DNA of 64,000 nucleotides, from positions 434,001 through 498,000 of the forward strand of contig NZ_SMLM01000003.1 in assembly GCF_004682015.1 (NCBI RefSeq). Reading direction: 5' to 3'. Below the pieces are notes generated by a model. That model saw only the letters and a program-made list of their open reading frames with translations, had not been told where the DNA came from and did no database searches. Positions 63,817 to 64,000 of this stretch are shown one piece after another (position 1 is the first letter of the stretch; the number at the start of each line of letters is the position of its first letter). The position numbers and the translations under genes are program-made. The stretch comes from Ramlibacter henchirensis. GTDB lineage: Bacteria > Pseudomonadota > Gammaproteobacteria > Burkholderiales > Burkholderiaceae_C.

Positions 63817-64000
63817 CTAAGGGTCGGCTTGCAGGACGGCATTTGCGAGCAAGTCGAGGACGTCCGCTCGCTCCCCAACCGATGGCAGCAGGTGGACCGA
63901 GACGCCGGGATGCGCGACCCGCGCCGCTTCCACCAGCCGCGGCAGGTCCTTGCGCGCGTGCTTGCCGACGCCCAGGAACATCGGCAGCACCGTGACGCGG
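63817..64000 (-). CDS. Sirohydrochlorin chelatase CbiX-like protein (partial, C-terminal part)
   Basis: About 60 codons from the window edge to TAG at 63817-63819. It reads RVTVLPMFLGVGKHARKDLP, then LPSVGERADVLDLLANAVLQ, typical of CbiX/SirB-type small chelatases that insert cobalt or iron into sirohydrochlorin. The N-terminal part is beyond the window. It is upstream of cysB in the same direction, which fits siroheme supply for sulfite reductase. Confidence 0.8.
   Translation of the reverse strand, partial: RVTVLPMFLGVGKHARKDLPRLVEAARVAHPGVSVHLLPSVGERADVLDLLANAVLQADP

Overview
The window looks like chromosome of a high-GC betaproteobacterium of the order Burkholderiales, most likely family Comamonadaceae and possibly close to Ramlibacter or Variovorax. 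This rests on the strong G/C third-position bias, on protein sequences such as LexA, CysB, ClpS/ClpA and Icd, and on gene orders such as exbB-exbD-lpxK-Trm112-kdsB-adk beside xseA-sodB. No insertion sequence, prophage, CRISPR array or origin was found. One tRNA gene (Arg, anticodon TCT) is present.

Layout. 0-7.9 kb: mnmH, the divergent tesA/ybbA pair, rlmB, a sirtuin, and a four-gene operon (MarR-GNAT fusion, EamA exporter, two half-size ChrA proteins). 7.9-11.1 kb: a complex intergenic region, then a divergent membrane AAA+ metalloprotease of the FtsH type and an orphan receiver protein. 11.1-21.8 kb: accessory and stress-like genes (DUF3606, CsbD, a DUF2868-like fusion protein, a Ser/Gly-rich lipoprotein, two tandem ferritin-like proteins, an XPD/DinG-type helicase with a Cas4-like nuclease domain, several small proteins). 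21.9-27.7 kb: a patatin, a TPR gene broken by a 5-bp duplication, an ECF sigma/anti-sigma pair, the tRNA, small hypothetical genes and a gene relic joined to a DUF305 domain.

28.6-31.0 kb is the most unusual part. A small secreted protein, an exported C39 peptidase and a coiled-coil outer-membrane barrel form an operon resembling a stripped-down Fap (functional amyloid) system. Four direct repeats lie upstream, and a terminator-like hairpin sits at the peptidase start codon. It is followed by a histidine kinase / double-domain KaiC-like ATPase / response regulator operon (31.4-34.1 kb) and a lipoprotein GH18-like hydrolase with an altered active-site motif.

35.5-45.8 kb is mostly catabolic: a GST, an acyl-CoA dehydrogenase with an APH-like phosphotransferase and a Crp-type regulator, enoyl-CoA hydratase plus 3-hydroxyacyl-CoA dehydrogenase, an MFS transporter and a 2-hydroxyacid dehydrogenase. 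45.9-64 kb is mainly conserved housekeeping: lexA with two operator-like boxes, asparaginase, adk, kdsB, lpxK, ExbBD, xseA, sodB, icd, a cold-shock protein, clpS-clpA, an EVE protein, an SGNH lipoprotein, an aminotransferase, cysB and the end of a CbiX-type gene.

A heptamer, TGTAGGA/TCCTACA, recurs in the gaps upstream of several accessory genes and may mark a shared regulon. Start codons were chosen by Shine-Dalgarno position. Family names come from recognising motifs by eye; no search was run.
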